Position numbers and translations under genes: made by a program. This document shows, one piece after another, positions 33,338-45,591 of a DNA stretch of 64,000 bases. Within the stretch, counting starts at the first letter, position 1; each line of letters begins with the position of its first letter. Source of the stretch: Beverwykella pulmonaria (lineage: Eukaryota; Ascomycota; Dothideomycetes; Pleosporales; Melanommataceae); assembly GCA_001599595.1 (NCBI GenBank), contig BCHH01000007.1:1891785-1955784 (forward strand). Reading direction: 5' to 3'. The notes below the pieces were generated by a model. That model was not told the origin of the DNA and did no database searches. It was given only the letters and a program-made list of their open reading frames with translations.

Positions 33338-35463
33338 CTTGGGTGCGTCGAGGGTCGGCAGCATGAGGTCTCTGATGTCGCCGGCGGCTTCATTGAGGTA
33401 GAAACTCATCTTTTCCTGTCCATATAATTAGCATCTCTGCACAACACACTTTCCATCCCTACTGAGACGTAGAGTGGAAGGCTAAGGGAGACTTACCGAG
33501 CCCAACCCCTTCGAAACAACATTGAACTGGAGCGAATTCTCATTAATCATATACGCGATGCCCCATCCATCATCGACCACCTGACTCCATCCATACCCGT
33601 TAAAGTACTCGGAGCTCAACTGAGAACTGCTGATAAACCACGTGCTGCTGTACGTGAACGCAGGGTCCTGGTATAGCGCCGGCAGCATCTCGCCGTCCTT
33701 AAGACACTTTTTTAGGCCAAAGAGATGCCGGTCTACGCCCCGCCCGTCAGACGCGTCGGAAATGTACTTGACGTGTGCGTTGAGCGCCTCACGGAAGAGC
33801 TTTTGGCCCTCCTCGGGCGTGGTCGAGGCGTCAGCCATGGCAGCGCAGAAAGCGACAGACTCGTCGGATACGGAGCGGCAGGTCTCGGTGCGGCCCTGCT
33901 GGAAGCGGCGCGTGGCTGCGGATTCGTACGTAGGACGGTTCTTGCCGTAGAATTTGTGGTACGCGAGTTGAATGATGAGTTGGACGTATGCGTCGGGCGA
34001 GCACTTGAATTTCTTGATCAGCCCCTTGCCGTAGCCTTGATAGGCTTGTACGCGGAGTTCGTGGGCGCCAATTTGTCGCGCGAAGTGTGCTTGGGCATCG
34101 TCGATGTCAGATTTTAGTTCGGGCGTGAGGGTGAAGCGGAGAGGGGTCGGGTTGGGGAGGTCGGAACGGACGGAGGGCTCGTCGAAGGGGAGAGCGTTGG
34201 TGAAGATCAGCATGTTGGCGTAGTCGTTCAGGCGGTGCGTTGGCGTGCCGTCCATCATGGAGTGCTCGCCCATGAAGCCCGACGTGCCATTCTCGTTGAT
34301 GATGAATTGGAGGGGCTTGTCAAACCACCGGTTGGAGCCGTCGCCGTGCCAGTACTGGTGTGCGCGCTCTTCGAGAGTGACCGGGGAGGCGTCGTCGAGG
34401 CAGACAACGAACGAAGCGGATTCTATGGCCTCGAGGGATGCTGCGTTGAGGGCGGACGCAGACTTGAGACGCGTGTACACGTCCGTCCAAACATCGCGGT
34501 TCTGGGATGTGAGGGCGCCAATTGCGGGGCTCTTCTCGGCTTTCTCGTAGATGCGCTGGAATTGCTGCTCCAGCTCGCTGGTGTTGAGCTGGACTCCGCC
34601 GATTACGTGGGGCATCTTCCAGAACTGATTCTTTCTTATGACGATGATGTGCTGGTTCTCTCGGAAGGGGTACTTGACGGATGTGTCGGCGGGCTTCTTG
34701 GGCACACGGCTGCAGTTGAACATCCACTCGTACGAGCTCATGGCCATGGGCAGCTTCTTCATGTATTCGGGCTCTAGGCTCCCGCTGTCGACCATCTTCT
34801 TGAATTCCAGGACCGCCGTAGAGATGGCGGCCGCCCGCTTGGCTGGATTTCTCCGCTTCCTGTCATCGCGGTGCGAGTAGAAGTAGCTCACGTAGGGCAC
34901 CACGGGGTCGCGGTAGCCCATGTATGCCGCCTCATTCCACCACTCGGCGATCCAGTTCCGCACCTCGGGGTTCTCTCTCCGTGCGATCAGGCGCTTCTGG
35001 AGGGTCTCGCCGGGCCCGCCGGGCGCAACGAACTCGTTGACGGCCTTTGTGGTGGCTTCGTACTCGGTCTTGGAGAGCAGCGGGTGGACGGACTTGAGGT
35101 ACCGCTTCGCCGTTTCCTCAAGAGTGGGCACGGGGAGACGGGGGAGCGAGTCTTCGAAGCGGAGCATGGCGCCTTTGGAGTGGTCTTCTTTGTAGCCTGC
35201 ATTTGCAGAGCTGTCAGTCTCTGGCCCTGCTAGTGGTTGTGTTGACATGTGAGAGGGGCCACTGACCTGCTGGCAGCGAGGACTGCTGCCGCCGCTGAGC
35301 AATGGGGGCCATGGCGGTGATCTGCTCAAGCACAAACAATCAGTCTTCAAATTCCTCGTCGGCATTTCTCGGCTCTTGTACACACCCTTGAGACCTGCTG
35401 AGGGAGTAGTCGTGCGCGGAGGAGTGAGGCAGGTGCTCGCGCTCGTGCTACTGCATTGAACAT
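33326..35463 (-). CDS. CAT2: Carnitine O-acetyltransferase, mitochondrial and peroxisomal
   Basis: Four exons (35463-35395, 35321-35267, 35196-33497, 33415-33326) give 637 aa. It transfers acetyl groups between CoA and carnitine, moving acetyl units between peroxisome, cytosol and mitochondrion. Visible choline/carnitine acyltransferase features are LPRLPVPTLEETAKRYL at the start of the domain, the catalytic His in GEHSMMDGTP, and SSQLSSEYFNGYGWSQVVDDGWG near the end. Exon 1 codes an arginine-rich, acid-free presequence (MFNAVARARAPASLLRARLL). The last exon ends in AKL, a PTS1 peroxisomal signal. An in-frame Met in exon 2 (MAPIAQRRQQ) could start a form without the presequence, as known for yeast Cat2 and Aspergillus AcuJ. 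The final exon is split off by an 81-nt intron; without splicing the protein would end SVSLP. Confidence 0.93.
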
Positions 35464-36719
35464 CTGCGACGATGTGTTTTAAAGAAGAGAGAAAAGGGTC
35501 GAAATTAGGCCTTTCAGCAGTTCCTCGGCGGGTGCTCAGTCTGGTTTATTCGCCGTGGTCGACTACTGCGGGCTGTGGTCGGGTCGGCGTTCGGTGGAGG
35601 AGCAAGCTCAAGATCAACCTCGGCCCACGGTCGGAAATGTTCAAGAGGGATGCGTGACGCGCAGATTCGGTCGCTGCCGGTGGTCCGATGCACGAATGCG
35701 CAGAAATGGACGTCCTATATGAGGCTGCGGCGCTGGCCAGCGTACCAAGAGCAGTTGATTGCGCGGGTGGATGGACAGGTAGAAATCATGTGGTGTTTTC
35801 ACGTCGTTGAGGTTCCCCGGATCTCCACACATGCCCACCAGCCACATGAGGCCGTCGTCGGGGCTTGCTTGCTTGGCTGGCGGGACCAGCGCATCGATAC
35901 CCATCAGAAGACCAGCATCGGCCTTAGCCATGCTGAGCCTCATATTGCCCTCCTGCTCTGTGCTCGTGGGAGACCCACAGCTCGTACGAAGTGAACATTA
36001 CGGCATCGTCAGCTACCGAGGTTGAGCAGAAACCTGCGTCATTGGACGACAACGTGGTACAGCAACCACTCCGAACGCATCTGGGTATGTGGAGGACTTG
36101 GGCACCTGAATTCCAACTGAGGTCTGTTTCACGCATTTGAACACGTTTCCTTTCTTTCGTCTCCGTGTTATCTCAACGTCCGATTTCTCAGCCCAGCCTG
36201 CTCCGGAGATGTCGCTCTCTACATGTCCGCCAAGTCCTGGGATTCATTGCCGACAATCCTCATGCAACTTACCTTGCGTCAAGCATGTCTTTCACGACCT
36301 GACGTATGAAAGAAGGCTTTGGCATGTGCTTCTCTCTTCTGTGGTTCTGTATCTATCTGTCTCGAACCACCGCTCTCCTGTCCATCTCCCCTTGGTCTAC
36401 CAAACTTGAAGTGTTTCCACACCTGTCAACTCCTTAAGCAAGACTGCAGTCTTGCATACTTATCACCGGCCCTAATTCCGAGTGCTTCCAGGTAACCAAC
36501 ATAGAGATGCCAAATAGAGTAAGAGGGAGGCCTTAGATCCACAGGCGAGCTCTTGCATAAGATAATTCCACCAAGTCTGTTCCGTACGAGTATATAAGCT
36601 GGCAGATTCTCCAGGCTCTGAACTATTCGACCAGACACACTTCTATCTCGTTTGCCTTCCAAACGTCTCCATTTCAACCTTGAGCTTTCCCACTTTCCAC
36701 CCGTCCACACACAACAGCC
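35464..36719. other. Intergenic between divergent genes
   Basis: Promoters of the carnitine acetyltransferase (minus) and NmrA-like gene (plus). No recognisable gene between them. Confidence 0.4.
36591..36597 (+). promoter_or_regulatory. TATA box of the NmrA-like gene
   Basis: TATATAA lies 129 bp upstream of the start codon, followed by a pyrimidine/C-rich leader. Confidence 0.45.
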
Positions 36720-37655
36720 ATGCCAGCAGACCCCTCAACCGACCTCCTCCTCCTCACTTCCGCCTCTGGCAAACAGGCCTCTGGCCTCCTCCCTCTGCTT
36801 TCCTCCTGGAAGCACCTGCGTCTTGTAGTCCACACTCCTGCCTCGGCCACCCGTCTCCAAGCCCTCTATCCCCACGCGGAAGTAATCACTACAGATCTCT
36901 ACTCGCCGTCTAACTGCGTCTCCCTGCTCAAAGATGTGGCCGTAGCAATCCACATCGGGCCCTCCTACCATCCGCACGAAGCTCAGCTCGGGAAGATGAT
37001 GGTCGACGCCGCGACAGCGGCTCATGCGGATGGTGCGGGGAAGTTGAAGCATTTCATACTGAGCAGCGTGCTCCACACGCAGCTCAACAAAATGCTAAAT
37101 CACGCCGGCAAACGCGAGATTGAGGAGCAATTGATCGAGTCCAACCTCCCATACACGATCCTCCAACCGAGTACGTTTATGGACAATCTTCCCATCACCT
37201 ATCTCGCCTCTCAAGAAGTGCCCGTCTTCAAAGCAGCATGGAGCACCTCCCAGCCCTTCTCCTGGCTCGCAATCTCTGACCTTGCCGCTGCTATGTCGAC
37301 GGTCTTGCATGACCGAGAGAAGCACTTCTACGCGCAGTACCCGCTCGTGTCGACCAACACTTTGGTCACTTTTGCCGAGGCGCTGGCTGTTCTCTCAACG
37401 AAGATTGGGAAGGAGATCAAGATCGAGCAGCTGGAGTATAGCCAGGCGGTTGATGGGTTGTTGATGAGATTGTTCGGCACGACGGAGGGCGTGGATCCGA
37501 GGAGTAAAGACGCCGCACAGAGGATGATTCTATTCTATGAGGGACGGGGGTTGAGGGGAAATAGTAATGTGCTGGAGTGGTTGGTTGGGAGGAAGGCGTG
37601 CCAGTTCGAGGATTGGGCAGATGCGAAGTTGAGCGAGATGAAGAGTCAAAAATAG
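36720..37655 (+). CDS. NmrA-like NAD(P)-binding protein
   Basis: A single exon encodes 311 aa. The N-terminus LLLLTSASGKQASGLLPLL has the position of the Rossmann first strand and glycine turn, but with the loop altered (SASGKQASG), so cofactor binding may be weakened. Later blocks fit the NmrA/atypical SDR fold: FILSSVLHTQLNKMLNHAGKREIEEQLIES, LPYTILQPSTFMDNLP and FSWLAISDLAAAMSTVL. The catalytic Tyr-Lys of classical SDRs is not present, as usual in this family. Members act as redox sensors or as oxidoreductases; the role here is unknown. Confidence 0.85.
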   Translation: MPADPSTDLLLLTSASGKQASGLLPLLSSWKHLRLVVHTPASATRLQALYPHAEVITTDLYSPSNCVSLLKDVAVAIHIGPSYHPHEAQLGKMMVDAATAAHADGAGKLKHFILSSVLHTQLNKMLNHAGKREIEEQLIESNLPYTILQPSTFMDNLPITYLASQEVPVFKAAWSTSQPFSWLAISDLAAAMSTVLHDREKHFYAQYPLVSTNTLVTFAEALAVLSTKIGKEIKIEQLEYSQAVDGLLMRLFGTTEGVDPRSKDAAQRMILFYEGRGLRGNSNVLEWLVGRKACQFEDWADAKLSEMKSQK

Positions 37656-38408
37656 ACAGGGGTAAAGGAAACTGATATAAGGTTATTCACAATACCTGTT
37701 CAATTTTGCTTCTCTTTCTTGGTATTCAACAGAGAACAGATGTCTGTGGATTCACCTACTTATCATCCACATGAAAAAGATAAAAATTAAAAAAACATAC
37801 AACAGCAGGGATTCGCCAATGGTCACCCACTTGACTACTAGTCCGCCGGTATCATGCTTATGTAAGGCTGAGCGGACGGGAAGCCCAATTTTCATGATCC
37901 TATGGTCGTATGTGTAGGAGATGTGTTTGGTTTTAATATATATACTGCATCATCTAGTCACTGCCTAGCGCCACCGGCTGCCTGCCAGGCAGTCTCCCTA
38001 GTGGTACGAGATCTAGGATCCAACTTGCTCAGCTCCCTCAACTTTCTGGTAGGTAAGGACGATCTCCAAACTAACAAAGGCGCGAGTGTCATGCAGACAA
38101 TGGTGGCAGCGATTGTATGCGTAATTAACGACAGTCTTTACGCGGCGGAGTACGCAATAAAACTATTTCTTCGCTGGGGCATTGCTGCTTTAAGAAACCC
38201 AACTGTGCAATCTCATTAATGCTGTAGGCTTGCATGTATGTTGAGTCTCGACCATAGACAACACCGCGATGGATGCCACCCGGACGGTTATAATGGCAGC
38301 AAGTGTCACAAACCAGGCCCTGTGGGGTTTTGCCCACTACGCTGGTGTATTGTTTATTGTTCACATAATCAAGCTTGAGCCTCCATTTCAACCCTTTCCG
38401 CTTAAAAA
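37656..38408. other. Intergenic between convergent genes
   Basis: No gene recognised between the NmrA-like gene and the convergent transcription-factor-like gene. Confidence 0.4.
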
Positions 38409-39932
38409 CTACACTGTAGGGAGGAGCCTAGGAAGGTCGCGGAGAACGCGGTCATAGAGTCCTTTGCCGTTTGTGTCGTGTATTGCATCGATCCATGGCG
38501 ACTTCTTCAGCACAGTTCTCACATCCATCCACGTGCGGGCTCCTCCCTTCTTTATTTGAGTCCTTAGACGCGGCAAAAGCCAATCATCGTCCTCATCGGT
38601 AACAGCCGACAATCCAATAGTAACTAGACACCAGAGCTTAATGTCACTCAAACCCTCTGGCGCATCTTCATCATTCTCATCATCCATGGCATACACTGCC
38701 TCACGTAGTTGCTTTGTCAAATATGTATACCTCGCTCTGAGCCCGGACACCTGCAAAAACGCCGTCACCCCAAATCCAAGCAAGCTCAGATGCAGCAACC
38801 GTAACACGGGTTGCGGACTGACTTCGAGGAGCGTCGCGCGGTACATGACGCTTGTCAATATCTCCTGGAAGAGCTCCGGCTTTAACTTGCGGTCCATCTG
38901 GAATGCAAGATTGGTCATGACGGAAAAGCACTTCAGGTCTGCCCAGAGATCTGTGAGTTTTGAGTCCACAGTCTGTACGCCAAGTGGCACGGGCAGCACC
39001 CACCGCTCGTCGTCTGCGGCCGCAAGGAGATGTGCCCACTTGAAGTCCGTTGTGCGGAGCAGTAGAGGCGGTCGTCCGGTCGAGATGGCAATGCATAAGT
39101 CTGCGCGGTAAACCTTGAGTTGCAGCTGCACGTTACTCTGAAGTGCAAGTACCCCACCGCGTAGGCTCACTATGCGCGACAGGCCAGCCATGTGTGTGAT
39201 CGCGTTCGTGATGTCGCCAACGAGAGCGGTAGTGAGGACGTGCGCGGTGACGACAGCAATTGTGCTGTCGGAAATGGGCTGGTTGTCGCCTTGGGTCAAT
39301 CGGCGCTGGAGCAGACCAAGCGTCTTGACTTCATGGAATGCACTGCGCTCCGAAGGGCCGGCGCGAGACAGCCAATCGAAGTAGCTTTGCGTGACCCAGA
39401 GAGTCGAGTGCAGGTACATAGCGTCGACGTACATATACTCCAGCCAGGCCGTGTTGCGTAAATCAAGGCTTAGGCATATTTCAATCGGGAAGAGCGATTG
39501 CTGCAAAACAGTGAAAACTGTCTTGGTCAGCACTTCTTGCGGCAAGGTCAGGGTCTAGCATTGTTTACATTTAAAGACCAGTTCAAGCATATATGGCTGC
39601 ATTTCGTCTGCGAAATTTAGCAATGAGAGTCCAGTCCCTGAGTAGATGCCTGCGGTGAGCTTGGGAAGCTGTAATTGATCATGTTGATAAGCAGTAGTGC
39701 CATCGATCCAAGAACCTGGTTTGACAGGAATGCTTAAAGGTTTCGTTCGATTTTTTCCACGCATAACTTGGCTTCGGATCAACTTCCTGGAAGCTGCATC
39801 TGGCTTCCCGGAAGTAGTGCTGACAATGAACAAATCGCACGTCCTCCTGGTTGGAGCGACGCGTCTAACTTGACCTCCGTTTAAAGGCGAGGCATCTGAT
39901 CTTTTCGTCCTATTGTCCGTCGAATATTTCAT
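38409..39932 (-). CDS. Fungal transcription-factor-like protein without zinc cluster
   Basis: Two exons (39932-39569, 39517-38409) give about 490 aa. The first exon holds a basic region with KPDAASRKLIRSQVMRGKNR, a motif I know from Pezizomycotina proteins annotated as fungal-specific transcription factors lacking the Zn2Cys6 finger. The second exon is a helical regulatory-type domain (IEICLSLDL, YVDAMYLHSTLWVTQSYFDWL, HMAGLSRIVSLRGG). The 51-nt intron (39568-39518) removes an in-frame TAG and restores continuous similarity (LELVFK then FFTVLQQSLFPIE); a retained intron would truncate the protein near residue 126. DNA binding is not shown by the sequence. Target genes are unknown; the SDR gene lies divergently upstream. 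Confidence 0.75.
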
Positions 39933-40595
39933 TTTGCTGAATGAAACCCTCTCACAGATTAGGTAGCTCCAATTACCTACCAACAGACATGAAAATTCTT
40001 GATGTGCTCATTCAGAACGCGGATGCAGTGTATACTTTAGCTAGCACACCGAATCACACAATTGACAATGGCAACGTGGTGAAACATCTACAGAACCCAA
40101 GAAACATAGTTCTGTTTTGAAAAGACGTTATGGAATCGTGGTAGGTTGGTGTAAGTGTAAGTGAGTGATATCATGCAAAGGTTGATTGATCATCAGTCTA
40201 ATTTGGGGTTGGTCTCAAGCACTAACTTAACCTAACTTAATCCGCCTTGACCGTACCCCGGCCAGGATAGTGTCACTGACACTGCCAAGACATATTGTTT
40301 TCTGTTTTGGGCATAGTGTCAGCGTGGATTTTATGTGCACTCCATGAATAGTTTTAAACTGCCACGCACCTTGGGAACGGAGATACGCATGAGCGGCCTT
40401 TTCGGATCTTGTGGCTCATATACAACACTAAGTCCGCGGTACGGAAACCCGCGACGTAGGGGGGGGAATGCCAATTCTGTTCCGTGACTAGCTATATAAC
40501 AGTGTATTTCCCCCAAGATGGACCAACATTTGACTTCATCTTCAAAGACAACTCCTCATTAACAAAATCCATTCAAAGCCGTTATCTCGGTCACC
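39933..40595. other. Intergenic, shared promoter of divergent regulator and SDR genes
   Basis: About 660 bp between two start codons pointing away from each other, with a TATA-like element near the SDR gene. No other gene. Confidence 0.4.
40493..40499 (+). promoter_or_regulatory. TATA box of the SDR gene
   Basis: TATATAA lies 103 bp before the ATG at 40596. Confidence 0.45.
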
Positions 40596-41694
40596 ATGCC
40601 TCCTCTTTCTTCCATACAGATGGAGCCAGACAGGAGAAGTTTCGCCTCTTTTTTCTTCGCATCACAGATCTGTTCCAAACCTAAGCTACCTCCAGCATCC
40701 ACCAATCTCTCGGGAAAAGTAGCCATCGTCACAGGAGGTAGCACTGGGCTTGGTTTCCATTGCTGTCGCTACCTTCTCAAGCTTCAACTAAGCCACCTCA
40801 TTCTTGCCGTACGTTCGCCGCGTAGAGGCGAAGATGCAAGGTCAAAACTCCATCAAGAATACCCAAGCGCCACAGTCGAAGTATGGGAGCTTGAAATGGG
40901 ATCCTACGAATCCATTCAAGCATTCGTGAAGCGGACTGAGCAGCTCAACCGTCTTGACATTGCCATTCTCAATGCCGGCTTGGTGAAAACAGAGTTTGAG
41001 GTCAACGCTATGACCGGTCATGAAGAAACCATTCAAATCAATTACCTCTCGACCATGCTATTAGCAATATTACTCTTGCCGGCTCTGAAAATCAAGTCAC
41101 CAGCAGGTTCGCCTGGGCGCTTGACTATTGTTGGCTCTGGAACTGCCTATGGAGCGGCATTTCCAAATCGAAACGAAATCCCCCTTCTCGCGTCCTTCGA
41201 CAAACGGCCAAAACCTTACGGCACTAATGAGGCTACCGAAAGATATTGGGTTTCCAAGCTGCTCGCTCACTTATTTATGGTCAGTTTGGCGAAACATGTA
41301 TGCCCTGACGATGTGGTGGTCAACATTGTCGACCCTGGGCTTTGCAAGGGCTCAGAGCTGAATCGCGAGACGGGCGGAGCGCCCGGCGTTGTGATGTCGA
41401 CGGTCAAGAAGCTTTTTGGGCGAACATTAGAGGTTGGTTCCAGCACTTATGTTGATGCAGCCGTCGTAAAGGGCAAAGAAACACATGGCAGCTTTCTCAG
41501 CGATTGGGAAGTAAAACCGTAAGCTATAGCAGCGTTAATGGACTATTTATTGCCAGAAGTTAACTCCAACTAGATTTGCAAAGATGATCTACGACGAAGC
41601 GTCAAAACCTGTCATTCAGAGACTCTGGGACGAAACGATGAAGGAGTTTGAGTTCGCACATGCCCTGCAAATTTTAGAGAACTTGTCTGCTTAG
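40596..41694 (+). CDS. Short-chain dehydrogenase/reductase
   Basis: Two exons (40596-41518, 41574-41694) give 347 aa. Features are TGGSTGLGFHCCRYL (NADP-binding TGxxxGxG), ILNAGLV (NAG motif), and an active-site region with VGSGTAYGAAF and later RYWVSKLLAHLF (YxxxK replaced by YWVSK, so Tyr and Lys are both present). DPGLCKGSEL follows. The short second exon adds RLWDETMKEFEFA, a usual ending for this retinol-dehydrogenase-like fungal group, which supports the 55-nt intron. It reduces or oxidises an unidentified carbonyl/alcohol. It is divergent from the zinc-free regulator and may be controlled by it (inference). Confidence 0.88.
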
Positions 41695-41969
41695 TCAAGC
41701 GGTGTCTTAGCTGTGTAAAATACACACGTAGCGGAAAAACGGAGATGAATGTTTGCTACCTACAAGAGAAGAATACTGCATTGAGTTTAAAGAGTTTGGG
41801 AATGGCAAGATTTCGGTTCGTCACTTACTAGATGGGAATTCTTTTTTCGTAGGAGGCGAAACATGCATCACTTTAATGAAACAATATAAATGTTTTGCTC
41901 GATATCGAATAAAGCACTGAATATGGCTCCATCTCTATCCTCAGTAACCACTACATCCACCCAGGTACC

Positions 41970-44900
41970 TCACTTCCTCCTCTTCTTCGGCTGACTCGCC
42001 CCCGGCCCTTCATCCCCCTGCTTCCTCTTCTTGCCCTCCTTCTGCCAGTACTCTTGCTTCTCTCTCTTTTCCCTCTCGGCCCTCTTCTCCTTATTCTCTT
42101 CCACCTTCCGTCGGTGCGGTTCCCGCCTCTTCTCCTGCGCCGCGCGCCTTTTCTCCACCTTCTCCTTCCGCAGCATATTCAATTGGTTCATCAACCTCCG
42201 TGCCTTCTTCTCCTCACCGCCAACCACCACGGCGCGCTTCTGCAGGTAGGTAAGCTTGCGCTGGGGCTTTACATTGGAGATTTGGGACTTGAAAGGGAGC
42301 TCGGCGGCGATCTTGCGCGGGATGCGGAGCGGGTTGAAGTGTCTCGTCTCGCGCTCGATTTTGCGATATGCAGAGTTCTTATCTGAGGGGACGGGGATGT
42401 TTTGTTCGTGACGGACTTGACCCGTGAGGCGCATGCCTTTCCAGCCTGTGGATTCGCCGGTGTCGGAGGAGGTGGGTGCGGTGAGCAGGTTTGTGACGGG
42501 ATTGTAGAAGCGATGCGGTTTGATGGGAAACCAAGCTCTAAGAAATACGATGTCACTCATAAGCACTTTGTCTTCGAAGGTGGCACGGAAGTTTCCTTCA
42601 GGCTTGCTGAGAGCACGCTTGATTTGCCCGCGTACACCGGATACTGTGCGGATACTCGCGCCCTCGAATTTTGCAATCTCGAGCGAGGACTGGAACATGT
42701 CTTTTATGAAGGCTGTATTCTTGAAGATCTTGTAAGGGTGGCCGGTGAGTTTGAGCTTCTTGACGATCTCGGTGGACTCGTCCACGTTCAATACGACGCC
42801 TGTTGCCGCAATCCGGAAGCCTGGAGTCTTGTTTGACAACGATTGCACGCAGCAGAAACCTGTGTTGGGTGCGACAAGAGGACCATAGAAGGTGCCGAAA
42901 CAATGCATGTGCTCTGGGGTGTATTTGAGCATGCGGTTCCGCGTTCGCGAATCCGAGATGCTGTAAATAGGAAGCGTTTGGAATCTTCTCCAACCTAGGG
43001 AAAATATGAGCGGGTCATTCGTCTTGAGGATCTTTTTGTGCCAGCGGTGACGTTTTATACGGATATGGACAAAACCAAAGCGCTCTTCTGTCGGTGCGAG
43101 ACCGCCGATGAGTATCGGATATCGCGGGCTAAAGTTGGCAGAGAACTCGTAAGGCACTTTTTCGAGTACAATTCGAGCGTAGGTGCCAGCTTTGTGACCT
43201 TCCACTCGGACTCGAGATGCTTCGTCTAGCTGATCGAACTCGGCGCGGTTGATGTCGAGTTGTTTCTGGAACTTGGCTTTCTGAGCATCATACCAGTCGT
43301 CTTCACCAAACTCTTCTTCCTGTCCATCCTCTCTTTTAGCATCAGCTCTGTCGTTCATGAAGCCCTCTTTATCCTCTTCTTCGAACCGGAGTTTGAGTTC
43401 CTCTTTCCTCCGCGCGTTCTTTGCACGCTCGTCTTCAAGAGTCTTGGCCCCATCATCCGGTGTGGGTTTCGCCTTTTCTCCTCCAAATGATTCTCCCGTT
43501 TCTAGATCCTCAAACTCGCCGTCACCTTCGTCATCTTCGTCGAAACCCTCGAACTCATCGTCTTCCCCGCCGTTTCCAGACTTGCCTGAAGCATGGCCAG
43601 AAGCGAATCGACTCATCAAGGATTCGATATTCTCTTCATCCTCCCACTTTGCCTCGAGAGCCTCGTAGTCGAAATTAGGTTTATGTCGGTCTTCGAAGTT
43701 GGACGCGTCCTGGTCTTTGGATTTGTTGAAAAAGTCATCCTCTTCATCGCCAGATTCTTCATCTTCCACATCTTCCTCTCCTCTCCATTTATTGATGACT
43801 TCGAGTGGGGACATTGTGAGATTGTACATCATCCGCGCTAATTCCGAGGTTCGGTATGGTCTCTGTTTCCCATGCATCTTCTTCGCGTTTTCCCGGAGAT
43901 TGGATTTCCACCGTAATGTGCCGTCCTCGTCCTCTTCCTCTTCAGAATCGAAATCTTCCTCGTCAGGCTCGTCCAAGTCTCGCTCTTCTCCAGACGACAA
44001 TGAGCCTAGATCCGAGTCACTTTCCGCGAACGCCAGCTCTTCTTCTGTCGCTCCGTTCTGGTCTGAGTCTCTCCGTCGAGCGAATGAAGGCTTGCTGTTG
44101 GTGGGTCCGTTTGTATCTAGATGCCCGTTATCGTCTTCGTCGTCTTCATCGCCGGATCCCACATCCCCATCTTCTTCATCACTGTCCATTCCCTCCAGAT
44201 CAGCATCATCGACTTCATTGGCATCCACCACCCTTGCTTGTCGCCGTGATGTCCGTCCCGAGTCTTCGTCGTTGGCAGCCTCCTTATCGACAAACTCCCC
44301 GCCCGTGAACAGTCTCATGCCCGCATCGTCTTCGCCCAACAACTTTCTCCCGCCCTGCAGGCTGACCATGAGCTGCTCACCCAAGCCTCGCTCCGAGTAA
44401 TCGACATTCGGGTCGAAGGTCGATGACTTCACGTCAATGTACACGGCATCTTTATCCACCAACACGCCTCCGACATCCGACATGGGCGCAAAGAGAATCT
44501 TCTGCTTATCGCCCAGCCTGGCTCTTTTCTTCTTCCCGGTTGCTTTCGCTATCATCTGCTCCGCGAAGGGGGTCGGACACGGATCTGGAAGTGCTTCGGT
44601 CGAGGACACGCTGAGATCGCCAACGCCTGGAATATGCACCCGTGACCCATGCGCGGGGAAATTTGTGCCGCGCAAATATCCATACAGGGCTATCGTTCGA
44701 TCGCACTTTGGATCACTTTCCATATCTGTCGGCGGGGTGATGTCTAAGAAGCGATCGGCCAAACAGTACGGGTGGGAGTTGCGCCAGACCAGCGGGCGGG
44801 GGTTCTTCATAACCGACAGAAACCTGGAGAGATTCAAGACCTCGCGGTCGGGATACCGCCCATTGACGACGCCGGAGAGATAAAAAAGCTTAGCGCCCTG

Positions 44901-45591
44901 GTACAGCTCGCTCCAGAATCTGTGCTTTAGCCTTTTCTTCTGCAGCTTCAGCGTGTCCTGCTTCTTGAATAGATCCAAGTGGGTGAGGATGCCGAACACA
45001 TTGCCGGGCATTCCACTGGATGACAGCACATTCAGGAACTCCATCGTCTCCATCTCGAAGCCGTAGTTGCCATCGATCATGAGCAGGACAATGTCGACGA
45101 CCTTGGCGATGTCAATCATGCTCGCGAGCGAGTCTGCCGGACACTCCATGAAGGTGAGCCGGCGCCGCTTCGAGGTGACGACTGTGAGCGGGCCCGACGG
45201 CGCGGACAGGGTTTGTTTCGTGTACCGCCGGATCAGGGATTTGATGAGGGTGGTCTTCCCGACACCCGGGGGGCCGACGACGCCTACGATGATCGGGGGT
45301 GCTTCTTCGGGGAGGCGGTCGATGAGCGGGACGTGAAGGCGCTTTTCTTTGACCTGGTTTTGTCAATCGTGTGCGAGACACCGGAAACTGGGGTGCGTAC
45401 ATCGTGAGAGCGCGCAGCCTGTTTCTGCAGCTTGCCGGGCGTCGCATAGGCAAAGGCTTTGGGGTTTCTTTCTGCACTCCATCAGCTCCCGTTCCGCTCT
45501 ACCCTTCTCCGCTATACGCACCCCCCGAATGGGGTTTCTTCTCCTTGGTCTTCCTATGCGCTCGATTCGCCTGGTTCGCCTGGTCCGCCAT
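41970..45591 (-). CDS. BMS1: Ribosome biogenesis GTPase Bms1
   Basis: Three exons (45591-45522, 45471-45401, 45353-41970) give about 1174 aa, close to yeast Bms1 (1183). The N-terminus has HSGG and NPKAFAYATPGKLQK, then VGVVGPPGVGKTTLIKSLI (P-loop), a G-domain with IDIAKVVDIVLLMIDG and GILTHLDLFKK, a long acidic central region (many D/E runs, residues about 420-720), and the conserved Bms1/Tsr1 C-terminal part (RWHKKILKTNDPLIFSLGWRRF, HCFGTFYGPLVAPNTG, FLRAWFPIKPHRFYNPV). The tail is Lys/Arg-rich, a nucleolar-type signal. Bms1 is an essential GTPase that brings Rcl1 into the 90S pre-ribosome for 18S rRNA maturation. It is divergent from the Pbi2-like gene with 395 bp between the starts. Confidence 0.95.

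Noticed and set aside
34235..35233. Plus-strand open frames across the carnitine acetyltransferase exon
   Set aside because: Antisense shadows with no recognisable domain.
43699..44400. Serine-rich plus-strand open frame
   Set aside because: Reverse complement of the acidic (Asp/Glu) central region of Bms1; the serine runs are the antisense of GAA/GAC codons.
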